NCBI GenBank assembly: GCA_910579535.1
Contig: CAJTUR010000002.1
Coordinates: forward strand, 6,052-70,051
Length of the DNA stretch: 64,000 bases
Direction of reading: 5' to 3'
DNA from: an uncultured Bacilli bacterium
GTDB taxonomy: Bacteria; Bacillota_I; Bacilli_A; RF39; UBA660
Made by a program: the position numbers and the translations under genes. The notes beneath the pieces were generated by a model. It saw only the letters and a list, made by a program, of their open reading frames with translations. It searched no databases and was not told the origin of the DNA. Shown piece after piece: positions 44,426 through 53,982 of the stretch; within the stretch, counting starts at the first letter, position 1; every line of letters begins with the position of its first letter.

Positions 44426-45922
44426 TTATTGTATAAGATTATTTATATATTCAATTCCAGAAAAACATGGTTCACAATAAATAAAAACATTCTTTTTAGC
44501 ACGAGTTATGGCAACAAATAATTTATTTTTGAATGTGTTATCTATCTTGAAACTACTACTTAAGTATATTATGACATTATCGTTTTCTAATCCCTTAGAT
44601 GAATGGATAGTCATTATTTTATTATTCTTTTCGGAGATGTAGTAATAATACTTATATTTTTCATCAATTAATTTTTCATACATAATATTAACAGTTTCAT
44701 CTGAAACATCTAAATTTAAAATATTTATAGAATGATTCATAAAATCATGAAAACTTCTTTGTTTTATTCTAAAATCAGATTTATTAATTTTTTCATTTAT
44801 ATTATGTAAATACATCATCAAATCATCAATTGGGTATTTATAACGATCTTTTAGATTGTCATAATTTATATAATATTTAATTAATTCCTCTAAAACATCC
44901 CTGTTTAAATCGAAATCATTAGGCATGCCATCAAGTTTTTTTGAAAAAAGAATATCAAAATTATTTTTATAATTTTCATATAACTCGATACCTTTATCAT
45001 TCGTTTCAACTAGTATAAATATCCCGCCAACTAGCGATTCCAAAAAATTTATATCTAAATTATTTATTATACTAACATGAGATTCCTTAAATATTTTAGG
45101 AACATTACTATCAAATATTTGATTTGCATAAAATAAAATACTAGGATGACATCTCACACTAACTGTAATCTTTCTTATTTCATATCCTACATTTATCAAA
45201 TTATTAAAAAATTCTGGTCTTGCCCCTCTAAACTGATAAATTGACTGATTGGGATCACCAAATAATACAATATTTATATTTGTTTTTATTTTTAAAGCAT
45301 TCAAAAACCTATGTTGAAAGTAATTTAAGTCTTGTGCTTCATCAATATATATGGTTGGAAACCTTAATGAAAAGTACCTATTAAACAGTTCCATACCTAT
45401 TATCTTTTCAGCCAGAATATAAGGTACAAATGATATTTTATAAATGCCCTTTTTTAAATCATCAAACCATAAATTAATATAAGTATTTGCATTATTTCTA
45501 ATGTAAGCATTTGTATCATAAAATCTAGTATAGTTATTTAAATCTTTACATGTATCAATAATAACAGAATCAATTGAAATTCTTTTATCAATAACCTTTG
45601 CATAAAATAAGTATCGATTTAAAAAAGGTTTAATTATTAAACTCATAATTAATGAATCAATAGTTCCAATAAAACAATTATCTAGTTTATTATTTATCTT
45701 TTCTAGCCTATCTTTTATTTCTTTTGCTGCTTCTTTTGTAAAAGAGCATGCAATAACCCCTTGATATTCTTTTAAACTTTCTAATTCCTTTTCTATTTTT
45801 TTAACTAATGTATATGTTTTACCAGCACCAGGACATGCAGAAACACATAAATATTTACTTGGATCTTCAATAATACTTCCTTGTTGATCATCTAATATTT
45901 TTTTTAAATCTTTATCAATCAT
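44426..45922 (-). CDS. gajB: Gabija protein GajB, UvrD-like helicase
   Basis: 498 residues with superfamily 1 helicase motifs in order: SACPGAGKTYT (motif I), TIYIDEAQDL (II), FGDPNQSIYQFRGARPEF (III/IV), MTIHSSKGLENDNVI (V) and FVAITRAKKNVF (VI). The size matches GajB. It overlaps the GajA gene by 8 bases. In Gabija, GajB is activated by GajA-processed DNA ends and consumes nucleotides during phage infection. It has no independent ribosome site of quality, so coupling to GajA is likely. Confidence 0.9.
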   Translation of the reverse strand: MIDKDLKKILDDQQGSIIEDPSKYLCVSACPGAGKTYTLVKKIEKELESLKEYQGVIACSFTKEAAKEIKDRLEKINNKLDNCFIGTIDSLIMSLIIKPFLNRYLFYAKVIDKRISIDSVIIDTCKDLNNYTRFYDTNAYIRNNANTYINLWFDDLKKGIYKISFVPYILAEKIIGMELFNRYFSLRFPTIYIDEAQDLNYFQHRFLNALKIKTNINIVLFGDPNQSIYQFRGARPEFFNNLINVGYEIRKITVSVRCHPSILFYANQIFDSNVPKIFKESHVSIINNLDINFLESLVGGIFILVETNDKGIELYENYKNNFDILFSKKLDGMPNDFDLNRDVLEELIKYYINYDNLKDRYKYPIDDLMMYLHNINEKINKSDFRIKQRSFHDFMNHSINILNLDVSDETVNIMYEKLIDEKYKYYYYISEKNNKIMTIHSSKGLENDNVIIYLSSSFKIDNTFKNKLFVAITRAKKNVFIYCEPCFSGIEYINNLIQ

Positions 45923-47627
45923 TTTTAATAAAACCTAGTAATATGGAATTAGAATTATTTTTATCTATACTAATATCAATTTCTTTTTCAGCTATAAACT
46001 CATGTAAATTTATTAACTTAGCATTTTTTAAATTATTCATAATATCATTGTAATCTTGGTTATTATAATTTATATAATCCAGAAAATCTTTTTCAAAACC
46101 ATCATGGTGATTTGAAAATAAAATATTATTTGATAAAAATAATTTACATATCTCATCCATATGATTTTCTATATTTTCTATTCTTTCTTCTTTATCATTA
46201 CATTCAAAATACTTTCCATCTAGTGATTCTAAGTTTAATAACTCTTTTAGTTCATTCTTTGATGAATCACATAAATACTTAATACTTCTTGTAATGCCAG
46301 CATAATAGTATTTACCAGTAGTTTTTTTGAAAACATCATTGTCTGTTTTAATATAAACTTCAATCCCAAGTGATTCTAGTAATTCTTTAGTCTTTTCAAA
46401 AGCTATTCCATTAACAGAAAAAATACCAACTTTATTATCAAAAATGTAATCTCTAAACTTTTGATCACATGATAGCAGTAAGCTATAAAAATATTTTTCC
46501 GATACTCCTTCTATCAAAATAACTTTGTCATAATACATCATTTCAGAAATTTCAACATTAATCAAATAACCATATTTTTTAAACTCATCATTATCTACAT
46601 TATAAGTAAATATTTTCCTTCTAAATTCTTCAACCTTTTCATCATAAAATCTTTGTATTTTTAAAATTTGATTTGTTTTTTCAAAGTCTACAACATGTGG
46701 TGAATGAGTTGTAACTATCATTTGACTAGGATTAAAAGATAGTATTGAGTCTATATAATATTTTTGAAGTAAAACGTATAAATGATTTTCTGGTTCTTCA
46801 ACTATTATTATCTTCTTTCTATCATCATTATAAGTTTTTTCCTTTAATAACATAGAAAAAATCTTATTTTTACCATCACCAATATTATTCACCATATTGC
46901 CATTGCTGTCCAATGTTGAAATTTCTAGTGATTTATATATATTATCAACATGCACATTAGGTACTAATTCAAATGACATTCCATCAAACATCTTCTCAAA
47001 TCTTCCTAAATCATTAATATCTTTCAATATTTCTGCAAGTGCTTCTTCATTCTTAACCGTATCAGTTAACATTTTAATCGAATCTTCAAATTCCTTACTC
47101 AATTTTGTATTATTTTCAACATGTTTGGCTTCTTTGTATTCAAAAAAATGTTTAGTTTCTGATTTGGTATCATATGTAGGATTAATATATATAACAGACA
47201 AAACTTTATCAATTGGATTTTGCTTTGTTATATTATATTCCTTATAATCTTTATCTAAATCTCCAATTAATAATTCATCTTCATATATCAATACATCGCC
47301 ATTATACTTTGATACTAATTTAACATAAACATACTTCTCACCATTATTTTCATGAATAACTTCATGTAAAATTGCTAATTGTTCATTATCAAGATCATCT
47401 ACTACAAGCTTAATATTAATTATAATATCTTGTTTATTATCCATTGTCGAATCAGATTCTTGAAATGGAATTCTTCTTTTATTATAATCTAACACTTTCA
47501 ATATTGCTGCACATATATTACTCTTCCCAGAATCATTTTGTCCAATTATTGTTACTATATTATTAATATTTTCAATTTTTATATCTATTCCTCTAAAATT
47601 TTTAATTTCTAAAAATGAAATATGCAT
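45915..47627 (-). CDS. gajA: Gabija protein GajA, OLD-family ATPase/TOPRIM nuclease
   Basis: 570 residues from the ATG at 47627, preceded by AAAGG; the open frame extends 33 codons further without support. The N-terminal ABC-type ATPase has FRGIDIKIENINNIVTIIGQ and GQNDSGKS (29-36), with the signature region MLLKEKTYNDDRKKIIIVEEPENHLY. The TOPRIM nuclease part has VILIEGVSEKYFY and IKTDNDV, keeping the acidic metal site. Size and order match GajA-GajB. It cuts phage DNA when nucleotide pools fall. Confidence 0.9.
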   Translation of the reverse strand: MHISFLEIKNFRGIDIKIENINNIVTIIGQNDSGKSNICAAILKVLDYNKRRIPFQESDSTMDNKQDIIINIKLVVDDLDNEQLAILHEVIHENNGEKYVYVKLVSKYNGDVLIYEDELLIGDLDKDYKEYNITKQNPIDKVLSVIYINPTYDTKSETKHFFEYKEAKHVENNTKLSKEFEDSIKMLTDTVKNEEALAEILKDINDLGRFEKMFDGMSFELVPNVHVDNIYKSLEISTLDSNGNMVNNIGDGKNKIFSMLLKEKTYNDDRKKIIIVEEPENHLYVLLQKYYIDSILSFNPSQMIVTTHSPHVVDFEKTNQILKIQRFYDEKVEEFRRKIFTYNVDNDEFKKYGYLINVEISEMMYYDKVILIEGVSEKYFYSLLLSCDQKFRDYIFDNKVGIFSVNGIAFEKTKELLESLGIEVYIKTDNDVFKKTTGKYYYAGITRSIKYLCDSSKNELKELLNLESLDGKYFECNDKEERIENIENHMDEICKLFLSNNILFSNHHDGFEKDFLDYINYNNQDYNDIMNNLKNAKLINLHEFIAEKEIDISIDKNNSNSILLGFIKND

Positions 47628-47688
47628 AAACTCACAACCTTTACTCCCAAAACTATTACAAAAATATAATCTTATTAATACCCCTTTA

Positions 47689-47740
47689 TGACAAGATGAC
47701 AGTTTTAGCGAGGGTGACTCAAGCAACTGTCATCTTGTCA
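47689..47740. repeat. Perfect 16-bp inverted repeat upstream of gajA
   Basis: TGACAAGATGACAGTT (47689-47704) is mirrored exactly by AACTGTCATCTTGTCA (47725-47740) around a 20-base spacer. It lies between the dehydrogenase stop and gajA. It could be a bidirectional terminator, an operator or a structured small RNA. There is no long T-run, so it is not a classical terminator. Confidence 0.75.
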
Positions 47741-47756
47741 TTTTAACATTCTTTTG

Positions 47757-48692
47757 TTATTTCTCTTTACTCACAATATTTTGAGGTTTATCATTTACTA
47801 AATTGATTACATTATCACACCATATTGCAACTAATCTATCTATTGCTTCTTTTGTATAAAATGCATAAGGTGCTGTTGCCATAATATTTCCTTTATATTC
47901 ATACATTTTCTTTTCATTACCATACAATTCAAAAGCATAACTTATTTCTTCTTTTTCAGCCCTATTAAGAAGTAAATCATGATTATACAATTCTCTAGGA
48001 TTATTAACTACATTAATAAACGCATTACCATTCATTGCATTGATTAAATCATCTGTTATTAGTTTGCCTGTTTCTTCATTTGTAGCAAATGCTGGAAAAA
48101 TAAAATCCGCTTCTTTAAATATAGTTTCTAAATCTACTTTTTTATAATTATTTTGTTTTTCACTTCTATTCCAATAAATAACATTCATACCTAATGCTTG
48201 ACATATATCTGCTATTTTAGATCCTATTGTTCCAAGTCCAATAATACCTGCTGTTTTGTTTCTTATTTCAGTAGTTAGCATATATTGTGAATAATCCATT
48301 TTATAATCTGTTTTTGCTTGAATTGGAAATTTTTTTGCTAAACACATCATAAGAAATATTCCATATTCAGCAACCGAATCAGTTGAATATTTTGGTATAT
48401 TGCATACAACGATATTATTATTTTTACAATAATCTAAATCTATCCAATCAAATGCTGTTGTTGATAAACAAACCCCTTTTAAATTCTTAATTTTACTTAA
48501 ATGATTAGCATTAATATCCCAATCATACCAATCTGGATCTACTACTAATATTTTTTCTTCTTCATCTGTTAAATATGGTGCTTCATCTAAATCAAAAGTA
48601 TCTTCCAAAAAGATAAGTTCTCCAACTTGACTTAATTCTTGAATTTGCTTTTCAATAAAACTATTTTTTGTATATGTTATATATAATTTCAT
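47757..48692 (-). CDS. D-isomer-specific 2-hydroxyacid dehydrogenase family protein
   Basis: 311 residues. The NAD-binding part has AGIIGLGTIGSKIADICQALGMNVIYWNRS (Rossmann GxGxxG). The N-terminal catalytic part is acidic and slightly atypical. The usual catalytic Arg/Glu/His are hard to place: the region FPAFATNEETGKLI and TAPYAFYTKEAI differ from the LH...G pattern. The substrate is unknown. It follows the monophosphatase-like gene by one base and shares its operon. Confidence 0.75.
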   Translation of the reverse strand: MKLYITYTKNSFIEKQIQELSQVGELIFLEDTFDLDEAPYLTDEEEKILVVDPDWYDWDINANHLSKIKNLKGVCLSTTAFDWIDLDYCKNNNIVVCNIPKYSTDSVAEYGIFLMMCLAKKFPIQAKTDYKMDYSQYMLTTEIRNKTAGIIGLGTIGSKIADICQALGMNVIYWNRSEKQNNYKKVDLETIFKEADFIFPAFATNEETGKLITDDLINAMNGNAFINVVNNPRELYNHDLLLNRAEKEEISYAFELYGNEKKMYEYKGNIMATAPYAFYTKEAIDRLVAIWCDNVINLVNDKPQNIVSKEK

Positions 48693-48693
48693 T

Positions 48694-49485
48694 TTATTTC
48701 TCCTCCAAATATTTTTTAATTGTATTTATAACTTCATTATGAACTTTACCATTACTTATTACAGCACCTTTTATACTTTTATCATATCTTTGTTCCTCAC
48801 CAAATAAGTTTGTTACTTTTCCACCAGCTTCTTCTACAATTACCTTTGCCGCTGCAATATCACAATTTTTGTGAGTTGTTCCAGGAAATATAGCTAAAAT
48901 AAACTCTCCACTTGCAACACAAGTACAAGCTCTAATTATACTTCCTAATCCAATGAAATATGTTTTCTTTCCTAATTCTTGTAATGCAGGAAATATATTA
49001 TATTCAGCCTCAGGCCACATATCAAAGTGAGATACACTTTTCATATCTTCTAATTCATAATCATTTACAGACATCTTCTCTCCATTTTGATAAGCTCCTT
49101 GTCCTTTAATTGCTGAATATAGATTGTCAGTAAATGGATCATAAATAACTCCAATAATAGATATTCCATCTATTACTAATGCTAAGGAAAATACTGCTAC
49201 TGGTATATTTCTTGCATACATTGCAGTCCCATCAACTGGATCACATACCCATACATACTTACTTTCTCCAAATTGTTCTTCTTCACCATCAACAGAATGA
49301 GTTGGGAAGGTTTCTTTGACTTTTTTTATTAAATAAGAATTTATTTCTTTATCTGCTAAAGTAACAATTGTTTTATCTCCTTTATATGAAGAAATATCTT
49401 TTCTTGAAAAATATTTTTTCATAATTTGTCCTGCCTCTTTTGTTATTTCTTTCGCAAATTGTAAATAGTTTTCATATTCATTCAT
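48694..49485 (-). CDS. Inositol-monophosphatase-family phosphatase
   Basis: 263 residues with the lithium-sensitive phosphatase fold. The metal sites are seen in VDGEEEQFG and VCDPVDGTAMYARNIP (DPVDGT), plus the C-terminal THKNCDIAAAKVIVEEAGGKVTN. It acts on a sugar, inositol, nucleotide or histidinol phosphate; which one is not clear. It is in an operon with the dehydrogenase one base downstream. Confidence 0.85.
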   Translation of the reverse strand: MNEYENYLQFAKEITKEAGQIMKKYFSRKDISSYKGDKTIVTLADKEINSYLIKKVKETFPTHSVDGEEEQFGESKYVWVCDPVDGTAMYARNIPVAVFSLALVIDGISIIGVIYDPFTDNLYSAIKGQGAYQNGEKMSVNDYELEDMKSVSHFDMWPEAEYNIFPALQELGKKTYFIGLGSIIRACTCVASGEFILAIFPGTTHKNCDIAAAKVIVEEAGGKVTNLFGEEQRYDKSIKGAVISNGKVHNEVINTIKKYLEEK

Positions 49486-49506
49486 TTTACTAATTCCTCA
49501 CTTTCT

Positions 49507-50523
49507 TTAATTATTTTCATTATTATCATTTAAAACTTTTTCAACTTCACTTATTAGTTGTTCTTTATCAGGAATATAATATGTATATGTTGAAGTAAAT
49601 AAGTTATTTGAAATACCATTTAAAGCAAATTCCATCATTACATTATCTTTTTCTGTACATAATATAATTCCAATCGGCTTGTTATCATTTTCATCATTTA
49701 TAACTTGCTCATAATAGTTAAGATATAAGTTCATCTGTCCTAAATTTTCTGCTTTTAGATTATTCATTTTTAAATCAATTAAAACATAAGACTTTAAAAA
49801 CTTATTATAGAAAACCATATCTACATAATAATTAGTATTATTTAAAGTTATTCTTTGTTGACTACCAACAAACATAAATCCTTTTCCAAGTTCTAGTAAG
49901 AAATCTTCAATATGTTTAATCAATTTATACTCCAAATCTTTTTCAAGTAGAGGTTTTTGTTCTTTAATCCCCAAAAATTCAAATACATAAGGTTCTTTAA
50001 TTAAATCACTAGGTTTAGCTAATACTTGTCCTTTTTTAGATAGTTCTAAAACTTTTTCTTTATTTGGCTTGCCATCAGAAAGTAATAATCTTTCATATAA
50101 TGAAGTATCTAATTGCCTTTGCAGTTCTCTTACACTCCAATGTGAATTTATACATTCATTTTCATAGAATTTCCTTTTAGAATCATCTTTAATTATTATT
50201 AACTCATTATAATGGGTCCAAGATAATTCAGGATTTATTTCTTCAAAATCAGGATATGTTTTATAAAATATTCTCATATATTTTAAATTAGTATAAGAAT
50301 ATCCTTTACCTAAAAATTTAGTTAAATCATTTGATAACCCTTTTAACACTTCTTTACCATATTCCAAACGATTATTGTATTCATTCTCATTTGATACTAT
50401 AATTCTACCAATGTTCCAATATACATAAACTATTGAATTATTAATTTCTTTTGATAATTTAGATTTAACCTCATTTACTAATGTTGTTATTTCGTTAACC
50501 ATTTTATTGTTTTCTTCTAACAT
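49507..50523 (-). CDS. DUF1016 (YhcG-type) PD-(D/E)XK nuclease
   Basis: 338 residues, full length. The N-terminal helical DUF1016_N domain has VYVYWNIGRII and LSWTHYNELI. The C-terminal PD-(D/E)XK nuclease domain has NYYVDMVFYNKFLKSYVLIDLKMNNL (D...D-x-K) and a later GIILCTEKD. The family is common in defence islands and mobile elements. A truncated paralogue lies at 16762-17421. The gene has a GGAAAGG site and a 26-bp palindrome just in front. Confidence 0.85.
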   Translation of the reverse strand: MLEENNKMVNEITTLVNEVKSKLSKEINNSIVYVYWNIGRIIVSNENEYNNRLEYGKEVLKGLSNDLTKFLGKGYSYTNLKYMRIFYKTYPDFEEINPELSWTHYNELIIIKDDSKRKFYENECINSHWSVRELQRQLDTSLYERLLLSDGKPNKEKVLELSKKGQVLAKPSDLIKEPYVFEFLGIKEQKPLLEKDLEYKLIKHIEDFLLELGKGFMFVGSQQRITLNNTNYYVDMVFYNKFLKSYVLIDLKMNNLKAENLGQMNLYLNYYEQVINDENDNKPIGIILCTEKDNVMMEFALNGISNNLFTSTYTYYIPDKEQLISEVEKVLNDNNENN

Positions 50524-50537
50524 AACTATTCCTTTCC

Positions 50538-50563
50538 AATTGGTCAGTCGCGACTGACCAATT
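50538..50563. promoter_or_regulatory. Perfect 26-bp palindrome upstream of the DUF1016 gene
   Basis: AATTGGTCAGTCG followed directly by its reverse complement, no loop. It ends about 15 bases before the start codon, next to the ribosome site. GC-rich for this genome. It could be an operator or a hairpin hiding the ribosome site. A damaged copy lies at 44065-44092. Confidence 0.6.
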
Positions 50564-50605
50564 CATAAATGGCAATCATAGCCCTTATTTTTTTGCCATT
50601 TCAAT

Positions 50606-51982
50606 CTATTTCTTTAAAATCAACCAATTATGACTTTCTGATATTCCGAATTTATTTTGATTTACTGAGTATAATACTTTAAAACCTATTTCATTTAGTA
50701 TTTTAATGTATTCATCATAGTTATAGTAACTCCAATACATATCATTACCACAAAAATCATTCCTATATTTAAAATTGCCAACATCTTCATCTCTTAATGT
50801 TAATAGTAAAATTCCATTATCATTAAGATGATTGTATATTTTTGTTAATATTTCTTTATGGTGATCTCTTGGAATATGTAATAAAGAGAATAACATCATA
50901 ATTAAATGATAATTTGTTGTATATTCAAATTTTTCAATGTCTCCTTCAATATATGTAGCATTTTGATTATTTTTTCTTGCTTGATTTATATGTTTTCTAC
51001 TAAAGTCAACTCCAGTTAAATTAAATTTATTATCAACAAAATATCTATCGTATGGATATCCACTACCACAACCTAGATCTAATATATTTCCATTTGCTGG
51101 TAAATGACTTATTACTTGATCAAATATATCTTTTTCAAATGGAAGCAATTCTCTTTTTCTATAGTCCTCTATGTATTTATTATTTTCATAACTTTCCTTT
51201 ATCTTATTTTTAAATATTTCATCATTTAAAATTGACTCATCTAAATCTATAAATCCATTCCTACTCCATAACCATAAAGCTGTATGAATATCAATTGGTT
51301 TATATTTTGTACCTTTAAATAAATCATTCCATCTATCAATCGCCATTAATTGTACATCACTTCTATTTAATTCTTCATCAGTTATTAATCCTAATCTATG
51401 TGTAGCTTTTACTACATGAGTATCAGGAGCAACTGTTAAATTTTCAATATTTTTATATTCTCTATCAGTATATTGCCAAATAACATACAACCAATAATTA
51501 CATATTTTAGTACCTGATAAATAGGGAAACTTTTTCTTGTTTTCTTTTTGAATAAAATCTCTTATTTTATCAACATCATTATCTAGCTCATCAAATAATC
51601 TTCTTATATCACCATCATATAGTTCTACAATTGTATTACATAAAGCTAACCATATTTCAGTTTGTTTCTGCTTTTGTAAAGCAACTTTATATTTTGTTAG
51701 TGCATATTGAACCTCTTCAAAAGACTTTTCTAAACATATTTTAGGATCAAATACAAATCTAGTTTCTTCATCTTGATATGTTTTATTGGCACTCTCCCAT
51801 AAAGTATAAGAATTTCTTTGATAATTAAGTGCCATTGGTAAAGTAAAATAAATATAGTTCTCTTTAGAATCTTTTTCAAAATGTGGATTCTCATCTTCTG
51901 GCATAACCTCTCCACCAAGTTCTCCCTTTTTCCACATCATATATAAAATATCAACTTTTTTTAATATCTTTTCTTTATTCAT
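50606..51982 (-). CDS. HhH-GPD-like domain fused to a SAM-dependent methyltransferase
   Basis: 458 residues from the ATG at 51982; a TTG three codons earlier is less likely. The N-terminal part (about 80-260) resembles a helix-hairpin-helix DNA glycosylase: FPYLSGTKICNYWLYVIWQY as the hairpin and APDTHVVKATHRLGL with the catalytic-type aspartate. The C-terminal methyltransferase has motif I NILDLGCGSGYPYDRYF, then LTGVDFSRKHI and IEGDIEKF. A repair or base-modification role is inferred. It follows the XRE repressor gene in the same direction. Confidence 0.65.
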   Translation of the reverse strand: MNKEKILKKVDILYMMWKKGELGGEVMPEDENPHFEKDSKENYIYFTLPMALNYQRNSYTLWESANKTYQDEETRFVFDPKICLEKSFEEVQYALTKYKVALQKQKQTEIWLALCNTIVELYDGDIRRLFDELDNDVDKIRDFIQKENKKKFPYLSGTKICNYWLYVIWQYTDREYKNIENLTVAPDTHVVKATHRLGLITDEELNRSDVQLMAIDRWNDLFKGTKYKPIDIHTALWLWSRNGFIDLDESILNDEIFKNKIKESYENNKYIEDYRKRELLPFEKDIFDQVISHLPANGNILDLGCGSGYPYDRYFVDNKFNLTGVDFSRKHINQARKNNQNATYIEGDIEKFEYTTNYHLIMMLFSLLHIPRDHHKEILTKIYNHLNDNGILLLTLRDEDVGNFKYRNDFCGNDMYWSYYNYDEYIKILNEIGFKVLYSVNQNKFGISESHNWLILKK

Positions 51983-51999
51983 AATATACAAACTTCTTT

Positions 52000-52524
52000 C
52001 TACAAGTCTTTTGGCAATTTACTATAATCATATTTCTTAGCAACAGGTTCTAAATCCTTTAATGCTTGATTAATTTCTTCTATTGCTTTTTCTATTGAAT
52101 AATCAAATTCAGGATGATTATTTAAAATTTCTAATTTATGGGAAATTCTAAATAAGTTTTCCATTACAATCCTTGTTGATTCTCTTTTATTACTATCCCA
52201 GTCCAAAATATCATATTTAAAAATTCTTGCTTCTTTAATAATATTTTTTAAATCTCTAGAAGATTTATTTTTAAATTCATCATTGGAAAACCAATTTGTT
52301 AAGGCATCATATCCTGCTGCTCTTAGTAATTGTTCTAAAGATAAATCCAATTCTTCAGCAATTTTTCTTAATATTTCTATATCAGGCTTTTTAACTTTTC
52401 CATTTTCAAGATCATTTAAAGATGTATTACTTAATCCTATTCTTCTTGCTAGTTCTCTTTGAGAAAAGTTCTTTATGTCTCTTCCACCTTCAATTAAAGA
52501 TTTTAAAGTAAGTTCTTTTTCCAT
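52000..52524 (-). CDS. XRE-family repressor of the element
   Basis: 174 residues. The helix-turn-helix (about 16-72) contains FSQRELARRIGLSNTSLNDLENGKVKKP, then a helical C-terminal domain. It is divergent from the DUF3173/RepA/Mob module. TTGTAAG repeats cover both promoters between the two genes, so it probably represses itself and the mobilization genes. AAAGGAG precedes the ATG. Confidence 0.85.
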   Translation of the reverse strand: MEKELTLKSLIEGGRDIKNFSQRELARRIGLSNTSLNDLENGKVKKPDIEILRKIAEELDLSLEQLLRAAGYDALTNWFSNDEFKNKSSRDLKNIIKEARIFKYDILDWDSNKRESTRIVMENLFRISHKLEILNNHPEFDYSIEKAIEEINQALKDLEPVAKKYDYSKLPKDL

Positions 52525-52571
52525 AACAAAATACTCCTTTATTTATTAGGGTATAATATAATCCCAAAACC

Positions 52572-52672
52572 ATTATAACATATCTTGTAAGTTTTTCACA
52601 ACATTTTTGTAAGTTTTTCTTGACAATAAAGTTTAATTATTGCATAATAGAATTGTAAGGATAGCCTTACAA
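52572..52672. promoter_or_regulatory. Divergent promoters and operator repeats of the element
   Basis: Plus strand: TTGACA (52620-52625), 17-base spacer, CATAAT (52643-52648). Minus strand: TTGTGA, 18-base spacer, TATAAT (52572-52577). TTGTAAG occurs at 52585, 52607 and 52653; the last forms a perfect inverted repeat TTGTAAGG-ATAG-CCTTACAA (52653-52672). The first two lie in the repressor promoter and the third downstream of the mobilization promoter. Confidence 0.65.
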
Positions 52673-52691
52673 GGTAGAAAGGAGGGATTAG

Positions 52692-52925
52692 ATGACTGCT
52701 GAGGAAACTTTAGAAATCGTTTCAAAACAATGGTGTAGTTTAGAAGATTTAATGAAGATTAGCCAAGTTGGTAGAAACTCTGCTCTAAAGATTAAAAGAA
52801 ATATTAGAGAGAAACTAACCAAACAAGGCTATATGGTTCCAAAGCATGTAGTACCTATGAAAGAAGTTGTAGATTATTTAGATATTAATATCAGTTATTT
52901 AGAATCTAGAATTAAGAAAGGATAA
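52692..52925 (+). CDS. DUF3173-type small DNA-binding protein
   Basis: 77 residues. The pattern 'CSLEDLMKISQVGRNSALKIKRNIREKLTKQGY ... VPMKEVVDYLDI' matches the DUF3173 family found in integrative elements, probably a helix-turn-helix accessory or excisionase-like factor. It is the first gene of the right module behind AAAGGAGGG. Confidence 0.75.
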   Translation: MTAEETLEIVSKQWCSLEDLMKISQVGRNSALKIKRNIREKLTKQGYMVPKHVVPMKEVVDYLDINISYLESRIKKG

Positions 52926-52929
52926 GAAT

Positions 52930-53886
52930 ATGAAGCTAATTGAAGAATTAGATACAAGCATAAAAAAAGACATCATAATCAAAGGATTAATGAGGTCTAA
53001 AGGTGTTTATTTACTTGTATCAAAACCTAAGGTAGGAAAGTCTATGTTGGCACTGCAACTTTCCTACTGTCTCACAAATGGATTACCATTTCTAGGACAC
53101 CAAGTAACTCTATCACCTGTATTATATATTAGCACAGAGTCCGATTTTGGTCAATTACAGGACAGATATAAAACACTGGATTTAGTACCAAAAGAGGATT
53201 CTTTATTTGTTATAGATAGAGATGGAAAACCTAATATAAGTATATTCGATCACGAATGGGAAATCGCTGAATTTGCTGGTGATAAAACAACAAATAAATT
53301 AGTAATTATTGATATGCTTAAAGATATGGATTTAGGTATTTCTTATGATATAAATGATTTTCAAGATGTAGCACAAAAACTTATGCCTAAGTTAAGAGAA
53401 TTATGTGAAAAATATAATCTTACAATATTATTTACGCATCACTTAAATAAAAGAAATGAAACATTAGGTAGTACAGCTTTTGATGCTTGTATAGATGGAA
53501 AAATAACTTTGTTTGAAACTAGAAACGACCATAATCACTTAATTATGAAAGTGATTAATAGAGATTTTCCTGGATTTGATATAAATTTAAAAAGAAATGA
53601 AAATCAAACTTTTAAAATTAGTAATCCTATTGAAGATGATGAACTTGATGAAAATTTAATATTCTTTATCAAATATGCATCTTTAAAAAAAGATTTTGAA
53701 TTTACTCCTACCAGTATTATTCATGATGCTAAATTAAAAACAACAGCATTACGATTTGGTAGGATGTTAAATGCAAATATGGGCTTATTACAAAAAGAAG
53801 GACTTCATATTACAAAAAATAGAACAAGTAATAAAAGAAATTACCATTGTATATATGAAGAACCTATACTTGAAGATGATGAATAA
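52930..53886 (+). CDS. RepA-like AAA ATPase
   Basis: 318 residues. Walker A SKPKVGKSMLA (about 31-41) and Walker B KLVIIDMLKDMD sit in a RecA/KaiC-like fold (AAA_25), followed by ILFTHHLNKR. Such proteins act as replication initiators or helicases of plasmids and integrative elements. It starts four bases after the DUF3173 stop, with AAGGATAAG in front. Confidence 0.82.
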   Translation: MKLIEELDTSIKKDIIIKGLMRSKGVYLLVSKPKVGKSMLALQLSYCLTNGLPFLGHQVTLSPVLYISTESDFGQLQDRYKTLDLVPKEDSLFVIDRDGKPNISIFDHEWEIAEFAGDKTTNKLVIIDMLKDMDLGISYDINDFQDVAQKLMPKLRELCEKYNLTILFTHHLNKRNETLGSTAFDACIDGKITLFETRNDHNHLIMKVINRDFPGFDINLKRNENQTFKISNPIEDDELDENLIFFIKYASLKKDFEFTPTSIIHDAKLKTTALRFGRMLNANMGLLQKEGLHITKNRTSNKRNYHCIYEEPILEDDE

Positions 53887-53982
53887 TCATCTTCTAAAAT
53901 AAGAACGAGGCACGTTTTGTTACGAAGTAATGAAAGTGGCGATAGTGATTATTTTGGGATTTTTAAGGGTAAAATCCTTAAA

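Noticed and set aside
44426..45922. GajB as a housekeeping UvrD/PcrA helicase
   Set aside because: It is too short (498 residues) and overlaps an OLD-family nuclease gene, which fits Gabija.
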